Of a DNA stretch of 64,000 bases, positions 10,948-25,277 are shown in pieces (the first letter of the stretch is position 1; each line of letters starts with the position of its first letter). The DNA is from Lycium barbarum (taxonomy: Eukaryota > Streptophyta > Magnoliopsida > Solanales > Solanaceae). Under the pieces are notes generated by a model. It searched no databases. It was not told where the DNA came from and worked only from the letters and a program-made list of their open reading frames with translations. A program made the position numbers and the translations under genes. The DNA is taken from positions 7,292,965 to 7,356,964 of the forward strand of contig NC_083344.1 of NCBI RefSeq assembly GCF_019175385.1, in the 5' to 3' direction.

Positions 10948-11308
10948 CAGGGGCGGATTTAGGTGGGTGGGAGGGTGTTCAGCACCACCCTCAGCACAAA
11001 ATTACACCCTATATTGGTAAGATTTTATGTGTTTGTGTACATATATAAGGCTTGAATACCCTCAACAAATCCAAAAGGTTAGCTCAAGCATTTTCAGAGT
11101 GTTTAAAATTCTCACCTCAATAAATCCAAAAGGTTAACTCAAGCATTTCCAGAGTGTTCAAAATTCTCTTCAGTGTTCAAGGTTCTATTACCATGGGACA
11201 ACATTATTTTTCACGTTTAGCTTTTGTTTTTTGTTTCGAACCTCTTGAGTAAAAATTCTGGAGTTATTTATTTCGAACCCCACGAGTGAAAATCCTGAAT
11301 CCGCCACT
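10948..11308. mobile_element. MULE-type MITE (361 bp)
   Basis: Related ends: left CAGGGGCGGATTTAGG and reverse-complemented right AGTGGCGGATTCAGG. Perfect 9-bp target duplications ACTCGAAAT lie at 10939-10947 and 11309-11317. Nine-base target duplications are characteristic of Mutator-like elements. It has no coding capacity. A related but more decayed element is at about 18010-18247. Confidence 0.75.
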
Positions 11309-12989
11309 ACTCGAAATTCCATGGAGAGTTTCTTTGTTCGATTAATGACATGATCTTTTTGGTTGTGAGATTACGTACCTAGTCGTTGAAAATGAATTGG
11401 GTAAGAATATAAGGGAATAACTACAGAAAATGGTATAAAAAATGAACTCTTGTTGTTGTCACCAACGGGGACTGACGGTTGAACGGTGATAGTTAGACAA
11501 GTTGGTCCGATCCTACTCTCAGCTTCCTGAAATGCAAGTTCTCGAACTCTTCTTGAATATCTTGTCGTTGAGTCTGTTCAAACGACAACTTGCTTGGGAT
11601 TGAGGCATAGTAGGAGTAGTTGTAATATAGCTTCTATTGAAATGATGACTGGAGATGATTCCTTTCCTTTGTTACTCCTATTACTATGTTTTTTCTCCGG
11701 CAGGAGCCTTCATCATAAGAGATAAACATAAGATTAGTCGAAACTAGATATTTATAAATGTAAGGGTTGTGTGCTCTTGTTTAGGTCTACGGTCGCGTTG
11801 TTGATTGTGTCCATCAAGATGGCATGCCATTTCTTAGGTCTTTAAATTAAATGCAATTGGAAGAAATTTAATTTCTATCAAAATGAAGACTGCAGATGAT
11901 TCTGAGCCACTAGTTTGAAACTGTTCTATGTTGCTGGACTGTTTGAGAGATGTACCCATCAAGATCTTCTAGCTACTGAATATCATTACTTATGAAGAAT
12001 CGAACATTATGTTATTGCATCTAAATGTAACAAAAAAGAATTTGTTCTAACAATAAAGGTAACACTTCCTTGGCTATTACTCTTATTATTATGTTATGTT
12101 TTTCTCTGCAAGAGACAATTAGGCAAAAAAATAGATATTTTAAAATTTAAGAGTTGCGTGCTTTTGTTTATGCTCATTTCTTATGTCTTTAATTATATTA
12201 AGAACCTCTTTCATGAACTAATACAAAAAAAAAAATTAGGTTAAATTTCATCTCATGTAATGGGAAGAAAATTAATTTATATTTGCTGCACATACACAGA
12301 GCAAACAGGACTGCAAAAAAGGGAGAAAAGGAGACCTGGTGAAACTTCCTTCCATGTCTCTTTCTTTATCTGAAGATATACAAAGAAAAGTAGAGAAGTT
12401 TCAAAGCTGTCTGTCTTCAACAAACAGGGATGAGTGAAAACTTTATTTATCAAATTTCCTCCACTCAAATTTGATTAAACGGACCCTGCCATGGTTTGTG
12501 TTATATTGCCTCTGGACAACTAACGCATCACCACAAAGAAACCAGCAGGCATGCATTCCAATCACACTGTTGATGACTACTTCAGCCTTTTTTATTGTAG
12601 TTTTGTTCTTCAATTGCAACTCCTTAATTATTTGTTTCTTTCCTCAATGCTTTTACCTATACAAATTTGGACAAACTTTTCTCTCTATGGGTGGAGGTGG
12701 TTGGGCAGTTACATTTTGAGTAATAAAGAAAAATTACATTACTCATAAGAATTGGAGTGTGGTACACAAATGAAGGCAACTAGAGTAATCTAATTACTCC
12801 AGTACTTGATTGCTAAGGTTTACTACATTCTAAAGTAAAAATATATGTTGAGCACAAACACTTGAAATTTTCCCAACATTGTGTCCTTACTATTATAGAG
12901 AAGCGAACATTGACCAAGCACCAAAGTAGAAGTTAACTAGGATAAAACAGTACAATTTGGCTCATCTTTAGATGGCTTGACAATTCCTG
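11309..12989. other. 3' flank of the receptor kinase gene, partly paralogous to 20.77-21.18 kb
   Basis: No coding sequence recognised. Two blocks have diverged relatives elsewhere. The first is 11870-12050 (GAGCCACTAGTTTGAAACTGTTCTA) against about 20815-20940 (GAGCCACAGATTTGAAACTGTTCTA). The second is 12550-12665 (GATGACTACTTCAGCC) against about 21065-21177 (GATTACTACTTCAGTC). Order is conserved, so the region was probably duplicated with the kinase locus. Confidence 0.6.
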
Positions 12990-16194
<3,205 letters not shown>

Positions 16195-16464
16195 GGCTGC
16201 ACAATTTGTTGGTAGAATGGATGGTGTTAAAAGAAAAGATAGCAAGAGTCCTTGGTAGCGCTCTTGATGAAAGGAGACTTCTCTTTTGGGAGTCAAATTA
16301 TCTTTCATCTAAATTCAAACTTTAATAGTAGTAAATTACTTTTCTTAGTCTTCCAACTGTCAATATCAACCTTCTATTATGATTGATCCTTATTCCTAAC
16401 CATGTTTGATTTTTCTTCACCCATTAAAGCAGTTGTTAAAATTGTTTTATTAAGAGAAAATTTC

Positions 16465-16472
16465 TTTTTATA
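16465..16472 (-). promoter_or_regulatory. Possible TATA box of the receptor kinase
   Basis: On the minus strand TATAAAAA lies about 270 bp upstream of the chosen ATG, inside an AT-rich region. It is a plausible core promoter, but nothing else in the sequence confirms a transcription start. Confidence 0.3.
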
Positions 16473-17057
16473 CATTCCACTTTACTCTAAGTTGATGCCA
16501 AAGTTGAACATGCAAAGAGCACAAAAATACTCTCCAATTGCAAGAATGTCGTTATAGTCATCCTTGTCCTACTTGGTACTTTTCATATTCTAAATGGAAC
16601 TTTCTTTGTTGAATCTACTTTTCATACCAGAATAATATTAAATAATTTCTTTCAGACTTTTCTTCCATGGAGTTAATGCAGTAAAAAAAAGTTTCTTTGT
16701 CAAATTTCTGATTTTGTAAAAACGGAGAAAGCCACATCAGTTGTGTAATTGACTAAAGAACTGTAATTTTTAGGCAGCTGATGGAGACTATCCAGATAAA
16801 TGTTTGCGTTTCTTTAAACAGGAACACAATAATGAGCTTTTTTTGGCATCAATATTTCAGGTCAATCAACTGAAGTTCTTTTTCCATCTTTTCTTTTTTG
16901 CTTGATACAAATCAATTTTGGAACCCAGGCAAATCTCTCATTGACAAAAAATGCTTAAAATGGAGATTGGTATGGGGTTGTTCGACCTATGTGTCGATTT
17001 TCTTGGGCCGGCTTTTTGGAATACTTCACCTATCTATCATAGAGAAGAGAAAACATT
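16473..17057. other. Upstream region of the receptor kinase
   Basis: AT-rich DNA without recognisable genes. The ORF at 16898-17095 runs into a transposon arm and is probably chance. Confidence 0.5.
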
Positions 17058-17873
17058 TTTTTGCGCGGATTACCTTCTTTTGGGGTGGTCTTTAAATTTT
17101 ACCCCTTATATTTGTGGTTTTTAAATTTTGGCCCTCATATTTGTGGTCTTCAAGTTTTGCCCTTAGCTTGAAAGGGTGGGCGAATACTTTTGGTTCTGGA
17201 TTCGAACCCCCGCTCAGGCATAAAATAAAAAAATAATTTTGCAAGGAAAGGCTAGGGGGCGTGTATGCCGGATTCAGCATACACTCCTTAAGGAAAAACT
17301 AAAGTTATGCTGGATCCGGCATAACTAAAAGTCTGCCCTATAAGGCAGAGCTTTTCCTTAAGGCATAGTTTAATTATGCCTTATGGAGCAGACTTTTAGT
17401 TAAGGCATAACCAAATGTATGCCTCATAAGGCAGAATTTTTCCTTAAGGCATAGACTTTGCCTTATAAGGCAAACTTTTAGTTATGCCTTAAGAAAAAGT
17501 TCCGTCTTATGGGGCATACTTTTAGTTATGTCACTTTTAGTTAAGGCATAACTAAAAGTATGCCCCAGGCGAACTTTTCCTTAAGGAGTAACAAAAAGTT
17601 TGTCTTGAAAAGTAAAAAGAAATAAAATATACGCCTCAAGGCAAAGTTTGCCCCCTCCGGCAGATTTTTAGTTAAGCATAACTAAAAGTCTGCCGGAGGG
17701 GGTAGAGCGAAATTCAAACTCTGCCTTGCGATTTAAAAAAAAAAAAAAAATGACTGAGCGGGGGTTCGAACCCGGAACCCATGAATTTTAGGCGAAGGAC
17801 AAAACTTAAAGATCAGCAATATGAGAGGCAAAATTTAAAGACCACCCCAAAAGAAGGGCAATTCTACGAATGT
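17058..17873. mobile_element. Inverted-arm (foldback-like) non-autonomous DNA transposon
   Basis: The left arm (from about 17058) and the reverse complement of the right arm (to about 17873) share CCTTCTTTTGGGGTGGTCTT, then AAATTTT, then TTCGAACCCCCGCTCAG, over about 150-170 bp. The interior (17281-17720) is an array of short palindromic units built on AAGGCATAACTAAAAGT and TGCCTTA. Each arm contains an RNA polymerase III B-box-like sequence: GGATTCGAACC around 17197, minus sense, and GGTTCGAACCC around 17764, plus sense. No transposase. The exact ends and target duplication are unclear. Confidence 0.7.
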
Positions 17874-18009
17874 CAGAGTGACAAGTTGTGTTACGAAGTG
17901 TGTGATAGTGAAGTTGGACTAAGCTAATTTGAGCAAGGCAATTAGCAGTTAGTGAGTAACTAGTAAGGTAATTAGTTTTTCTTAGTTTCCCACCCCGTGT
18001 TCAATACAT

Positions 18010-18247
18010 AGTGACGGATCTAGAATTTTCACTGAGGGGTTCGAAAAATAAAAATGTAGTGATTGGGATTTGAACTTGGAACCTCAAGGTGCCTAAACCA
18101 CTGAACTAACCTCTTCACGTGTTTTTTGTGGTGTTTAAAATCCATATATGTACATAAAAAATGAAAAAAACTACCTTATATATGCGGTATAATTATTTGC
18201 CGAGGGTGTTCAGCCGAACACCCTCAGCGGGCCCTAGATCCGCCCTG
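18010..18247. mobile_element. Decayed MULE-type MITE
   Basis: Ends AGTGACGGATCTAG and, inverted, CAGGGCGGATCTAG resemble the ends of 10948-11308. The interior has the same theme of an aggrieved coding-free ~240 bp with a GTTCAGCCGAACACCCTCAG stretch near the right end. I could not confirm the target duplication. Confidence 0.5.
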
Positions 18248-18251
18248 TCGG

Positions 18252-18420
18252 TACACACATTGAAATCCGACTATATTTGAATTCCGGCCGCGTAGGGTTC
18301 ATTTTTGGGAGGAAGCACTCCCTATCAAGGTTTTTTCCATACTAAGGGCTCAAACCCGGAAGACCCGGAATTTCTGGTTAAGGGAGGAACCACCTCTTCC
18401 ATTGCACCACATTCTTTGGG
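18252..18420 (-). mobile_element. SINE-like element (SolS type), minus strand
   Basis: Read on the minus strand it has an A-box-like TGGTGCAATGGAAG and a B-box-like GGGTTTGAGCCC (plus-strand 18346-18357), with a 3' part running to about 18252. The arrangement matches common Solanaceae SINEs as I remember them. No clear target duplication. Confidence 0.5.
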
Positions 18421-19182
18421 GTACGTTAATTAGTTGATAGATTAGTGCACATATAATCTACTCCATACTCAAATTTTCTTATTTATTTATTTTTGCACCA
18501 AAAGCACATGCAATGGTGAATATATCCCTTTTTATATTCAATTTTACACTTCCCATTTTACTCTTAATGAGATGATTTATAGCCACCAAATTTCTATGAC
18601 TTATTTTAAATCATAAGTTTTAAAAGTTTTTTTTTTCTTAAACTCGGTACCCAACCAAATACCTTCACATACATTAAGACAGAGAGAGTATATATTAATG
18701 GCTAATAGAATTTTTATACTATCATGTCGCTTAAAAAATATTATAATTAATTATTTATAAGAATGTACTTAGTGATGTGAAAAATAAGAGAAATTACCTA
18801 CTGTAACATGCGCAAATACTTAATTGTGTAAAATTCTTTTACACTGCCTTGTATATAAGTCAAAACCTTAATTTCAAGTCAACCCAACGTAGGAATACTT
18901 GTTTCTCGAGGGTTCCCATTTTACACACTCAATATATGAAAAGATTGATATTTGCTCACTTACTCAAAAACTTTTATGCAATTTATTCTTTAATTCAAAT
19001 TTTAAATTTCTAAATATTAAATTCAAAACCCAAAGCGTAATCTGAAAATTCAAACAAAATATTTTTATAAAATTTTAAGTTTCAATTTTATCCAAATTAT
19101 GTCTACCCCTAGTAATAATGATTAACAATAACCTGATAAAAATAGTGTAACTAAAAACACGAGTGAAATTATACTAGTGGTG
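18421..19182. other. Non-coding AT-rich DNA
   Basis: No coding features. A short stretch (TTAGTTGATAGATTAGTGCA, 18430-18449) recurs at 20304-20323, and the following text near 18495 resembles 21030-21060. This suggests broken pieces of one repeat or of the duplicated kinase flank. Confidence 0.5.
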
Positions 19183-19599
19183 TGTTGGTAATAAATAACA
19201 CAAATTCTATTATTATTGGTCTAAAGTGCAAACCAGAGGTCAAAGGGGAAGAGTACGTACATATTATTATGCGGAAAAATGATACAAGCCCAAAAATGAA
19301 AGAAGAAAAGAGAGTATTCTAAGGAACAAGCTCAGTAGCTCCTGAACAAACACTCGAATTGAGAGAGGAAATAAGAGAGAAAATGAATTAGCTTTCTGAT
19401 TTACGATCTGAAAAGTGAGCACAGGATCCCTATTTACATCTCTATATAGTCAAGAGACAAAACAAATATTTCCTCATGTCCAAAATAATTAAGGTTTTAG
19501 TCCATCAAGAAGTATTCTATTCTTTTTCCAAATTTACCGTTACACATTCTTAATTCAGTAAACAAATTTAATACTTGTTATAGTTTCGAAGCTATAACA
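19183..19599 (-). mobile_element. Probable 3' LTR of a gypsy remnant, minus strand
   Basis: On the minus strand the sequence after a purine-rich tract (AAGGGGAAGGCA) begins TGTTATAGCTTCGAAACTAT, part of a near-perfect 24-bp palindrome ending ATAACA. A candidate end, CCAACA, lies at 19183. A TATA-like CTATATAGAG occurs at about 19440-19450. The boundaries are tentative. Confidence 0.38.
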
Positions 19600-20035
19600 A
19601 TGCCTTCCCCTTGCACAATCCTTGTCCTAAAGAATCTGAAATCTTGTAAGTCTTTCCAAGTGCTTTCCTCAGGAGCTGCATTCAGCCACTTGACAAGAAC
19701 TTGAGTAACAGCCTTAATTTCCCCTTTTAGGAGCCATGCACCGAGCCAAAATAGACGCAGGTGCCATCACAACATGGCCAGAGTCAGAGTGTACCGCGCA
19801 GGAAGGTGGACTGAGGCAGTGTGATTGCCCAACTTCCTCTTCAATTGGGAAATGCATGACTTTTGAAGTTGTGTGTGTGGGGGGGGGGGGGGGGGGAGCG
19901 GGGGTTGCTCAGGTTTATGCAACAACTCTCCATCCTAGTAATGATCTGGAAAGGTCCATAAAAGTTTGTTGACAATTTCTGAAAAGAGTGACCTTTGAGG
20001 GACCGTGAGGTTGCAACTTGACATATACCCAATCA
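19600..20035 (-). pseudogene. Ty3/gypsy pol C-terminal remnant (integrase C-terminus)
   Basis: On the minus strand, 20035-19841 encodes QVATSRSLKGHSFQKLS then FYGPFQIITRM. This is the GPY/F-like module found at the C-terminus of gypsy integrases, which helps bind target DNA. Farther on, about 19720-19640 encodes VLVKWLNAAPEESTWKDL, typical of the last polyprotein residues (chromodomain-like tail). A G-run (19879-19896) and stops break the frame. A Stowaway MITE sits at its upstream end. Confidence 0.7.
19879..19896 (+). repeat. Poly(G) tract (18 bp)
   Basis: A TG run passes into 18 consecutive G residues. Length is likely unstable and prone to sequencing error. Confidence 0.85.
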
Positions 20036-20039
20036 CCTA

Positions 20040-20255
20040 CTCCCTCTCCCCCAAAAAATTGCCTTAGTTTGACTTGGCACAAAGTTTAAGAAATATAGGA
20101 AGACTTTTGAAATATGTGGTTCAAAACAAGTTTTAGATATTTTGTAGCTGTAAATCATCTCATAAAGTTAAATTGTTTCTAATTATAGAAAGGTGTCAAT
20201 CTTTTTGGGACAGATTAAAAAGGAAAGGAAGACAACCTTTTTGGGACGGAGGGAG
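20040..20255. mobile_element. Stowaway-like MITE (216 bp)
   Basis: Left end CTCCCTCTCCCCCAAAAA matches the inverted right end CTCCCTCCGTCCCAAAAA with two mismatches. It is flanked by the dinucleotide TA on both sides (20038-20039 and 20256-20257), as expected for Tc1/mariner-type MITEs. No coding capacity. Confidence 0.85.
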
Positions 20256-20257
20256 TA

Positions 20258-20769
20258 TGTCATAAGATCTATCTAGTTAGTTAAAGTAACTAATAAGTTG
20301 GTTAGTTGATAGATTAGTGCATAATTGTACTCAATCTTCATTCAATCTTTTAAGATGATATAACTGAGTTTCACTCTCTCTCCCAGCTTCTCTCTGGCTT
20401 GTTAGATCCTTCTTATAAGTTTCCATCGTTCAACATGGTATTAAAGATAGATCCATCCATGTTATAGCGTTATCCGATGTTGCGACGCGTGATGTTATCA
20501 ACACTCCAATTGTCTAAGTCTGGGCGTGTGGGGATGTTAATTAGATTATTCCGTATTGGTTGAAGGAATAGGTTGCTATCTCCTTGTATGATATTGGATA
20601 ATCCTCACCTCATAAGCTAGCTTTTAGGGTTGAGTTAGGCCAAGGTTTATATTCTTATCATGTTGAATGCTTCTAGTATGTTACTAATTCATCAAAAACT
20701 ATCAACAGATTTTTGCTTCCTACCAGTCTAATTAATAGTTTCCCTCTTCTTTTTACAGAGAACACTCTA
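20258..20769. other. Probable LTR debris
   Basis: Sequence to 20434 ends CGTTCAACA followed by TGGTATTAAAG, which looks like a decayed initiator-tRNA-Met primer site (usually TGGTATCAGAGC), so an eroded copia LTR may end here. 20500-20665 contains the phrase GATAATCCTCACCTCATAAG, known to me from dispersed plant repeats. Nothing codes. Confidence 0.35.
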
Positions 20770-21177
20770 CTATTAGTGGAAGAGAAAATGAGAAGACTGA
20801 AGTTGATTCTATGATTTTGAGCCACAGATTTGAAACTGTTCTAAGAGTGCACCCATCAAGACATTCAGGTATTGAATTTTATTATTATTACTTATTAGAA
20901 AATTGAACACTATGTTATTGTAACAAAATGAGACAAAGAAGTTGTTATAAAAAAAAATAGCCAAATAGGGTGGCCTTAAACAAACTCAATTTGTTACCCA
21001 GAGTATTTTTTTTCTTTATTTATTAATTTTGTACCAAAATCACATGTAATGGTGAATCTACTCCATTCTCACATTCTGTTGATTACTACTTCAGTCTTTT
21101 GTTTTGCAGTTTAGATCTTTAATTGCACCTCCTTTTCTTTTTTTGTTTCTTAATATCCTCAATTCTTTTTTACCTCA
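20770..21177. repeat. Diverged paralog of the receptor-kinase 3' flank
   Basis: Collinear similarity to 11870-12665 on the same strand, with small indels, ending abruptly at about 21177 where gypsy pol sequence starts. The kinase coding region that would follow is absent. The segment therefore looks like the flank of a lost or displaced tandem kinase copy. Confidence 0.6.
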
Positions 21178-22044
21178 GACAGAGTTGGGTACTCAGTTGG
21201 ACCTTAGTACAGCCTTTCATCCCCAGACTGATGGCCAGTCTGAGAGGACTATTCAGGTGTTCGAGGATATGTTGAGAGCCCGTGTCATTGATTTTGGTGG
21301 TCATTGGGACCAGTTCTTGCCCCTAGCGGAGTTTGCATACAACAATAGCTACCATTCGAGTATTGTATGGCGTCGTTCGAGGCTTTATGTGGTAGGAGGT
21401 GTCGTTCTCCTAATGGGTGGTTTGATGCATTTGAGGTTTGCCCGCGGGGCACATATTTGTTGAGAGAGTCCGTGGACAGGGTGAAGCTTATTCAGGAAAA
21501 GCTTCTAGCAGCTCAAAGTCGACAGAAGATGTATGTGGACCGGAATGTTCGAGATTTAGAGTTTGGGGTGGGCGAGCAGGTGCTTCTGAAGATCTTACCC
21601 ATGAAGGGTGTCATGCGATTTGGGAAGAGGAGCAAGTTGAGTTCGAGGTATCTTGGCCCATTTGAGATTCTCCATAGAGTTAGAGATGTTGCTTATGAGT
21701 TGGCCTTGCCACCAGTCCTGTCCGGTGTTCATCCGGTATTTCATGTATCTATGTTGAAGAAGTACCATTCTGATGGTTCTTACATTGTCCGTTAGGATTC
21801 ATTGTTGCTCGATGAAAATATGACCTATGAGGAGGAGCCTAAAGCAATCTTGGATAGGCAGGTTCAGAAGTTGAGGTCCAAGAAAATTGCTTCTGTGAAG
21901 GTTCAATGGAAGCATCGTCCTGTTGAGGAGACTACCTGGGAGACCGAGTCTGATATGCACGAGAAATATCCCCAGTTGTTCGCTGATTCATGTACTTTTT
22001 CCCCGTTCCGCTTCCTTGTCGCTCGAGAACGAGCGATTTTTTAA
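21178..22044 (+). pseudogene. Chromovirus (Ty3/gypsy) pol 3' end: integrase C-terminal half and chromodomain
   Basis: The 5'-truncated fragment starts with [20 protein letters not shown]. The Glu in GQSERTIQ is the third acidic residue of the integrase DDE triad; the two Asp residues are lost. It continues with [19 protein letters not shown], a GPFEIL module and the HPVFHVSMLKKYH motif, and ends in a chromodomain-like tail (VQWKHRPVEETTWE). Integrase inserts the cDNA, and the chromodomain tail targets chromatin. Damage: a frameshift near 21362 and a TAG at 21793-21795 where Trp is usual. It lies directly before its own LTR (22056). The family resembles Tekay/Del. Confidence 0.9.
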
Positions 22045-23095
22045 TTGGTATCTGATGTAACGACCCGTTTGGCCGTTACGGTACTTTTGACCTTGTTGAC
22101 CTTTTTTCGAGCTTCATTAGCTTAGAGTAGACTTGCGGGGACAGGTGGTACGATTGTTGACACCCAATTTCGTCCCTCCATTATTCCAATTTATTTCCTT
22201 GGGCTTCTAAATTTATTAACGAGATAAATACTTGATATTTCACCACTATTTTTATTGCTACTACTATTAACATTATTATCCTTCTTATTATTTTCATCTT
22301 CACTATTTTTACTATCAACATTACGAACATTACTTTATCACAATTTTTAATGGTTTGTCGTCATTTCATTTTCGAATTTGGACTCTTTTTAATTAATTAC
22401 AAGTCAACATTTTATTAAATCCTTATTTTCTACATATTAATCACTAATTGTCATCATAATATATATAGTTAATCACTTAGAAGTTGTAGAGGTTAATTAC
22501 TAAAAATCCCAAAAGGAATTAAATCGAAGGAAGGATGGGACTATGAAATTCAGCCAAAATGGCCCAAGTCCGACCAAAAAACAGCCCAAACGACCAGCCC
22601 ACGTCCTAATAGCTCACCCGACCCGGAGCGGCCCATTACTCCATCACCCGTCCAGCCCACTATCCTTTCACCCGTACAACCCACATCTTTTACCCGACCC
22701 GGCCCATATCCTTATTTTTCACCATCTAAACCTAACGAAGAGGATCCGCCGCACATGACCATCTCTCTCTTCTCCTCTCTCTCCCTTCCCCCATTTCCTT
22801 GTCGTCTTCTTCACCCCCCTTTGCCCTCTCTCTACGCTCTCTTTCTTCGTCATCTTCTCCTCTTTCCCTTCCATTTTCAGACGACTGCTATACTCTCTTT
22901 CAACATCGCAGACTTTTGTTACCCCCACTTTCGTGCAATCTTCCTCTCTCCTATGCACGATCTGGTCAAACACAAATGGCCAAACAACTTTCGAAACATC
23001 TAAAAAGGAGATCAACTTTAAAGATCTGATTCGGATTTCAAACAGATCACGAGAAATCCCGCCCAATTTAAAACCCAGAAAACCCTAAAATCATG

Positions 23096-23105
23096 CTATA
23101 AATAC
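23096..23105 (+). promoter_or_regulatory. TATA box of the Tat-type solo LTR
   Basis: CTATAAATAC lies about 940 bp into the LTR, just downstream of a pyrimidine-rich block with repeated CCCGACCCGG-like motifs. The intact LTRs of this family have the same TATA (35052-35059, minus strand). Confidence 0.65.
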
Positions 23106-25143
23106 TCACTTTCTTGACCCACAAAGACAGTTCGGTCAGCCGCCTCAAACCCCCTTGAAATACCTATATTTTCAATCACTATATCTGGATATTCTCATTT
23201 GAATTATTAAGTAGTTTTACTCTTTCAATTCTACTGCTACTTTGAGATCGATGGTAGATTGGAGGCTTAGAACCCTGTTCACTGCACCAACAAAAGGTCA
23301 GTGCGTTCTCTTTTATTTCGAATTTAAAGTTTCTGATGTGTTCATTTTCTATTATGTGTTTGGGGCTATTAGATTTTCTTCGAATTTTTATGTGTTAAGT
23401 ATCACGAAATTCTGAATGTCTGTTTTCTGATTATCGATGATGTTTGAATATAAGTTATAAATTTGTATGTAGTAGCCTGATTTATGCAGTCGACGTTATT
23501 TAGGTTATGATATCTGGCCTGCGTATGGTTAAATTTGTTTATCGACTTCATTACTTGTATCTTTTGTCGAGTCCCTAAAAGCGTGCCTTTATATGTGAAA
23601 AATGATCGATCATACCCTTGTATGCCTCTGTTTTGCCAAAAATCAGTTCGTATGTGCCATCACGTGCCAATATTCGATTCAGACTATTCTGTTTTCAAAG
23701 GAAAATAAATCTGTGGTGTGAGTACTTGCTTGAAAGACCCAAAATGGCATGACCTTTCTTTTGTAAATTGAACATGGCATGTCTGTTTAAGTGATTTCAA
23801 TCCCTTGACAAATGATTTAGCTTAAACATGATGCTTAATTTTAATATCAAATCTGGTCCATACGGAAAGACGAAAGACTATGCAAATAGATTTCACGAAC
23901 TGGTAGTCAAAATGTTGTATGTAAATAAAATTGTTCCTCTTGTTGTTAGAATGCACTAAAACAGGACAAAGGGAATATTATTTGCCTACTGCGAGCTTCC
24001 CTCTGTGATTAGTTTGTCAATGGTCGAAGGGTGCTGCTACTTTGCATTTTCATTGTTTGATGTTTTCCAGTACTATTTTTAAGCTAGGGTCTAGGATTCT
24101 CTTTGCCATAAAACCAGATTGTATGATGTGTATTAAATAATTTCCATTTGAGGAATGTGCATTTATGGGTCTAAATATTTCTTTAGAGGTCAAGAACTAG
24201 ATATGAACTTATGGGTGCTCTTTGATTCTTTTACGACAAGTTCTTTAGTAACACATAGTTTGTTTAGATCATGTGAAATGGGCTGCTGAATGCTGGTCTG
24301 TTTGTATTTCTTTTATTACTGTTCTTATGTTGCACCTTAAACTACTTCAGTTCTGTTGAATCTCAGGACCTGTGTGTCATGCATATTGATTCTGCATATT
24401 ATTTGCCTAGCTTTGATTTGGTTTACTGATGCATATATACTATTCCCTATCATGATTTGCTTGCCCTCTCTACACCCCATTGCTTGCATTACTTTATCCA
24501 TGATCTTAGGTTTAGGCCCCTTACTCGTGATTACCTTTAGGCATACCACTGCTACTTGGTATTTTCCATGGTGCCCTGATACATCCAATGATCTGTTCGG
24601 ATAATGAATCGGTTGGAATATACATAGTTGATGCCCAGTCTACTGATCTGTCTTGAATTGGTGTCATATTCATTTTTGCCTTACTTCATGGTTACATGCA
24701 TTTCTAATTATTTATTTTTGTTTTTACATGTACACATTTGGAGCAACATGGAGTCTTGATACAAGACTCTCCATACCAACATAGAGTCATCTCATCTTCT
24801 TGAACCTCGTACGATGACAAGAAAACAAGCCAATTAGCTTGGGAATGCCCATGACGTCTTTCTTCGTCTTCGTTTTATCATTTGTTCCGCCTAACACTTT
24901 ATTTATGAATGTTGATGTGTGTGTGTTTTGGGGTTTATTTCAAGTTCGGGTTCATGGTTAGGAGCGAAGTTTTATTTAATAATTTAGAGTTTTCCCTTAT
25001 TTTACAATACCAAAAAAGTACCTTTTTTTATCACATAAAGGAAGACCTTTTATTTTTTAGATTTAAGAAATTTGTTTCAGTCCATTTATAAGTTTTTCTT
25101 AATCAACGGCTTTCGAAAATACTCGATTTCTTTACCTTTAAAA

Positions 25144-25277
25144 CTAGCATCATTATATGGCAAATAAAAATGAATAAGATTGTTTTCCCTTAATTTAACT
25201 TCTTGATCCACTAGCATCATTATATGGCAAATAAAAATGAATAAGATTGTTTTCCCTTAATTTAACTTCTTGATCCA
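25144..25277 (+). repeat. Perfect 67-bp tandem duplication
   Basis: CTAGCATCATTATATGGCAA... to ...TTGATCCA occurs twice, 25144-25210 and 25211-25277, with no mismatch seen. It lies near the 3' end of the solo LTR. Confidence 0.95.

Noticed and set aside
22543..23066. Pro/Ser-rich and basic ORFs around 22.5-23.1 kb
   Set aside because: They reflect a C/T-rich promoter-proximal stretch of a Tat LTR; similar low-complexity ORFs appear at 35.25-35.58 and 48.23-48.50 kb in the paired LTRs.
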